Positions 6,121 to 7,540 of a stretch of 7,540 nt of DNA are shown here, one piece after another. The number at the start of each line of letters is the position of its first letter. The stretch's first letter is position 1. This DNA is from Oscillospiraceae bacterium. Its GTDB lineage: Bacteria; Bacillota_A; Clostridia; Oscillospirales; Oscillospiraceae. Under the pieces are notes generated by a model, which was given only the letters and a program-made list of their open reading frames with translations, searched no databases and was not told the DNA's origin. A program made the position numbers and the translations under genes. Where the stretch lies: contig JAGAFT010000123.1 in assembly GCA_017627975.1 (NCBI GenBank), forward strand, positions 1-7,540, in the 5' to 3' direction.

Positions 6121-7331
6121 TCAGCCGCCGGCGTTCCGGGCAGTCCTGATGAGGGTATAGGGCGGTGCAGCTTCCGGAAGCTGCATCCGGAAGAGCATTT
6201 CCGCGTGCCGGGTATCGTCGATCAGTTCCCCGCTTTCATCCCAAAGCTTCTCTGCCGTGAAGGGAATTCCGCAGGTCCCGGGAAGCAGAAGCTCCAGCCG
6301 GTCCCCCGCCTTAATTTTATTGCGCTGCTTCAGCAGCGCCGTTCTGTCCTCATCGCACGCGGCCACCACGGCCACGATTTCCGCCGAGGAATGGTAGAGT
6401 GAATCCGGATAATACTGCTGCGGCTGACCATAATAGAAGCCGGTACAGTAGGGGCGGTGACTGACGGCGTCGCACTCCTGAACCGCACATGGTGCCGGTG
6501 CCTCTCCCCTGCCGAGGGCATCCAGCGCCATGCGGTAGGCGTTTGTCACGGCGCCGGTATAGTAGGCGGACTTCATTCTCCCTTCGATCTTAAAGCTGTC
6601 AACGCCGGCGTCCCGGAGTTCGGCCAGATGCTCGATCATGCACAGGTCTTCCGAGTTCAGAATAAAGGTGCCCCCGTCTTCGGAGATTTCCATGTATTTT
6701 CCCGGACGGGTTTCCTCCACAAGATGGTATTTCCAGCGGCAGGGCTGGGCACATTCGCCGTGGTTGGAGTCTCTTCCCGTCAGATAGTTGGACAGCAGGC
6801 ATCTTCCCGAGAAGGAGACGCACATGGCCCCGTGGACAAAGGCTTCCAAGCGAAGCCCTGCCGGGCAGTGTTCCCGAATCGCGCGGATTTCTTCCAGGCT
6901 GCACTCCCGGGCAAGAACCACGGTATCCGCGCCCAGCTCGTACAGAAAAGACGCCGTCTCACTGTTGAGAACTCCGAGCTGCGTGCTGACATGTCTGGCA
7001 CATTTCGGCGCATACCGCTCCGCCATGCGAAGGAGCCCGAGATCCGCCAGGATCAGCGCGTCCGCCCCCAGATCCTGCAGGAACGCAAAATAGTCCGGAA
7101 CCAGCTCCAGTTCCTTCTCCCGCGGGAGCACATTGCAGGTGATATACGCCTTTTTCCCCTGAGCATGGATCAGATGAATGGCCCGCTCAAGATCCTGGTC
7201 CTGAAAATTGACCGTCTTGGCACGCATGCCAAAGAGCCTGCCCGCAAGATAGACGGCATCCGCCCCGTAAAGGAGCGCCTCTGAACCCGATCCAGATCCC
7301 CCGCCGGGGACAGCAGTTCCGGAAGCTTCAT
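6121..7331 (-). CDS. U32 peptidase-family protein (TrhP/RlhA-like RNA hydroxylase), with apparent frameshift near the N-terminus
   Basis: With one missing base restored at about 7281, this is a 403-residue U32-family protein. Characterised relatives (TrhP/YegQ, RlhA) are iron-sulfur proteins that use prephenate to hydroxylate tRNA uridine 34 or a 23S rRNA cytidine; the peptidase name is historical. Visible features are PELLSPAGD at 4-12, YGADAVYL at 22-29, the family signature EAFVHGAMCVSFSGRCLLS at 163-181, four cysteines at about 171, 178, 194 and 198 that suit a cluster, DSFKIEGRMKSAYY at 245-258, and a C-terminal beta domain. The ATG at 7331 has an ideal AGGAGGG four bases upstream. As written, that frame stops after 53 codons (TGA at 7170-7172), while the rest lies in another frame that is open back to a GTG at 7380. 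The break may be a real mutation or a sequencing error. Which RNA it modifies is not known. Confidence 0.85.
7277..7286 (-). other. Apparent one-base deletion (frameshift point) in the U32 gene
   Basis: From ATG 7331 the codons read MKLPELLSPAGDLDRVQ, then lose similarity. In the neighbouring frame, EALLYGADAVYL begins at 7281. Joining them by a -1 shift at 7281 gives a protein that lines up without gaps with my recollection of E. coli YegQ (MFKPELLSPAGTLKNMRYAFAYGADAVY). The local sequence GTTCAGAGGCGC has no slippery heptamer, so programmed frameshifting is unlikely. Confidence 0.8.
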
Positions 7332-7370
7332 GTTTCCCTCCTGATAGCAGAACGATGAAGAAGTTTTTTG

Positions 7371-7399
7371 ATTCTACCACGGATCAGGAATGAATACAA
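7371..7399 (-). promoter_or_regulatory. Promoter of the U32 gene
   Basis: On the minus strand TTGTAT (7394-7399), a 17-base spacer and TAGAAT (7371-7376). The predicted start near 7364 leaves a leader of about 33 bases before ATG 7331. The GTG at 7380 lies inside this promoter, so it would not be in the message. Confidence 0.7.
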
Positions 7400-7451
7400 G
7401 GGCACGGCTGCCGGCAAAACCGCTGATTTCCGACTACAATCGTTTCCCGTA

Positions 7452-7480
7452 TTGACTTTTCCCGGAGTCGATGGTATGAT
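7452..7480 (+). promoter_or_regulatory. Strong sigma-A-type promoter at the right edge
   Basis: TTGACT (7452-7457), a 17-base spacer and TATGAT (7475-7480); predicted start near 7487. It faces right, divergent from the U32 promoter, and would drive the gene starting at 7520. Confidence 0.8.
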
Positions 7481-7500
7481 TTGTTATACAAATCATACCA
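7472..7500. promoter_or_regulatory. 29-base palindromic operator over the -10 box and start site
   Basis: TGGTATGATTTGT (7472-7484) and ACAAATCATACCA (7488-7500) are perfect 13-base inverted repeats around a 3-base centre. The middle, TTGTTATACAA (7481-7491), fits the TNGTNNNACNA pattern bound by FadR-subfamily GntR regulators. It covers the -10 box and predicted transcription start, a position expected for repression. The repeat is directly seen; the regulator family is inferred from the core motif. Confidence 0.75.
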
Positions 7501-7519
7501 GAATAGTGAGGCGAGGACG

Positions 7520-7540
7520 ATGGCAGCTCCGGATGGAAAA
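7520..7540 (+). CDS. N-terminal seven codons of an unidentified gene
   Basis: ATG at 7520 opens MAAPDGK and runs off the right edge. GAGG at 7508-7511 sits eight bases upstream, and a strong promoter with a palindromic operator lies just before it, at about 33 bases from the predicted transcript start. Seven residues are too few to identify the product. An autoregulated GntR-type regulator is one possibility suggested by the operator, but a metabolic gene under such a regulator fits equally well. Confidence 0.6.

Noticed and set aside
7277..7286. Programmed -1 ribosomal frameshift in the U32 gene
   Set aside because: GTTCAGAGGCGC contains no X-XXY-YYZ slippery heptamer and no homopolymer run, and the family is not known to use frameshifting.
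7332..7380. GTG at 7380 as the start of the U32 protein
   Set aside because: It has no ribosome site, lies within the promoter, and gives an N-terminus unlike the family, whereas ATG 7331 has all three signals.

Overview
The window reads as a piece of chromosome from a moderately GC-rich Firmicute, most likely a gut-type clostridium (Oscillospiraceae or Lachnospiraceae). The reasons are AGGAGG-type ribosome sites, sigma-A-like promoters, a TRAP binding protein with a clostridial-style signal peptide, a YcxB-like membrane protein, and a U32-family RNA-modification protein. The taxonomic placement is inference from style. No marker gene, rRNA or tRNA is present, and I see no insertion sequence, phage gene, CRISPR array or toxin-antitoxin pair.

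Layout, left to right. Positions 1-1269 (minus) carry the front of a TRAP solute-uptake operon: dctP (solute-binding protein, 277-1269), followed 108 bases downstream by the start of dctQ (small permease, running off the left edge). A two-layer hairpin lies between them. Positions 1270-1482 are a divergent promoter region: a candidate dctP promoter faces left and a strong extended -10 promoter faces right. The right-facing gene (1483-2016) encodes a small two-helix YcxB-like membrane protein and ends in a clear Rho-independent terminator.

Positions 2142-6037 (minus) form an amidotransferase pair: glmS (glucosamine-6-phosphate synthase) with its own candidate promoter and a structured leader, then asnB (glutamine-hydrolysing asparagine synthetase) 62 bases downstream with no visible promoter of its own. 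Both use an N-terminal Cys glutaminase to take ammonia from glutamine. One makes the hexosamine precursor of peptidoglycan, the other asparagine.

Positions 6121-7331 (minus) encode a U32-family protein related to the tRNA/rRNA hydroxylases TrhP and RlhA. As written, its reading frame is broken by an apparent one-base loss at codons 17-18. The proper start (ATG at 7331, strong ribosome site) and promoter (about 7371-7399) are intact. The apparently continuous longer frame starting at GTG 7380 begins upstream of the predicted transcript start, so it is not a credible protein start. At the right edge (7452-7540, plus) a near-consensus promoter is overlapped by a 29-base inverted repeat with a FadR/GntR-style core, followed by the first seven codons of a new gene.

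No wholly new multi-gene system is visible. The points of interest are regulatory RNA structures (dctP-dctQ spacer, glmS leader), the palindromic operator at the right edge, and the damaged U32 gene.
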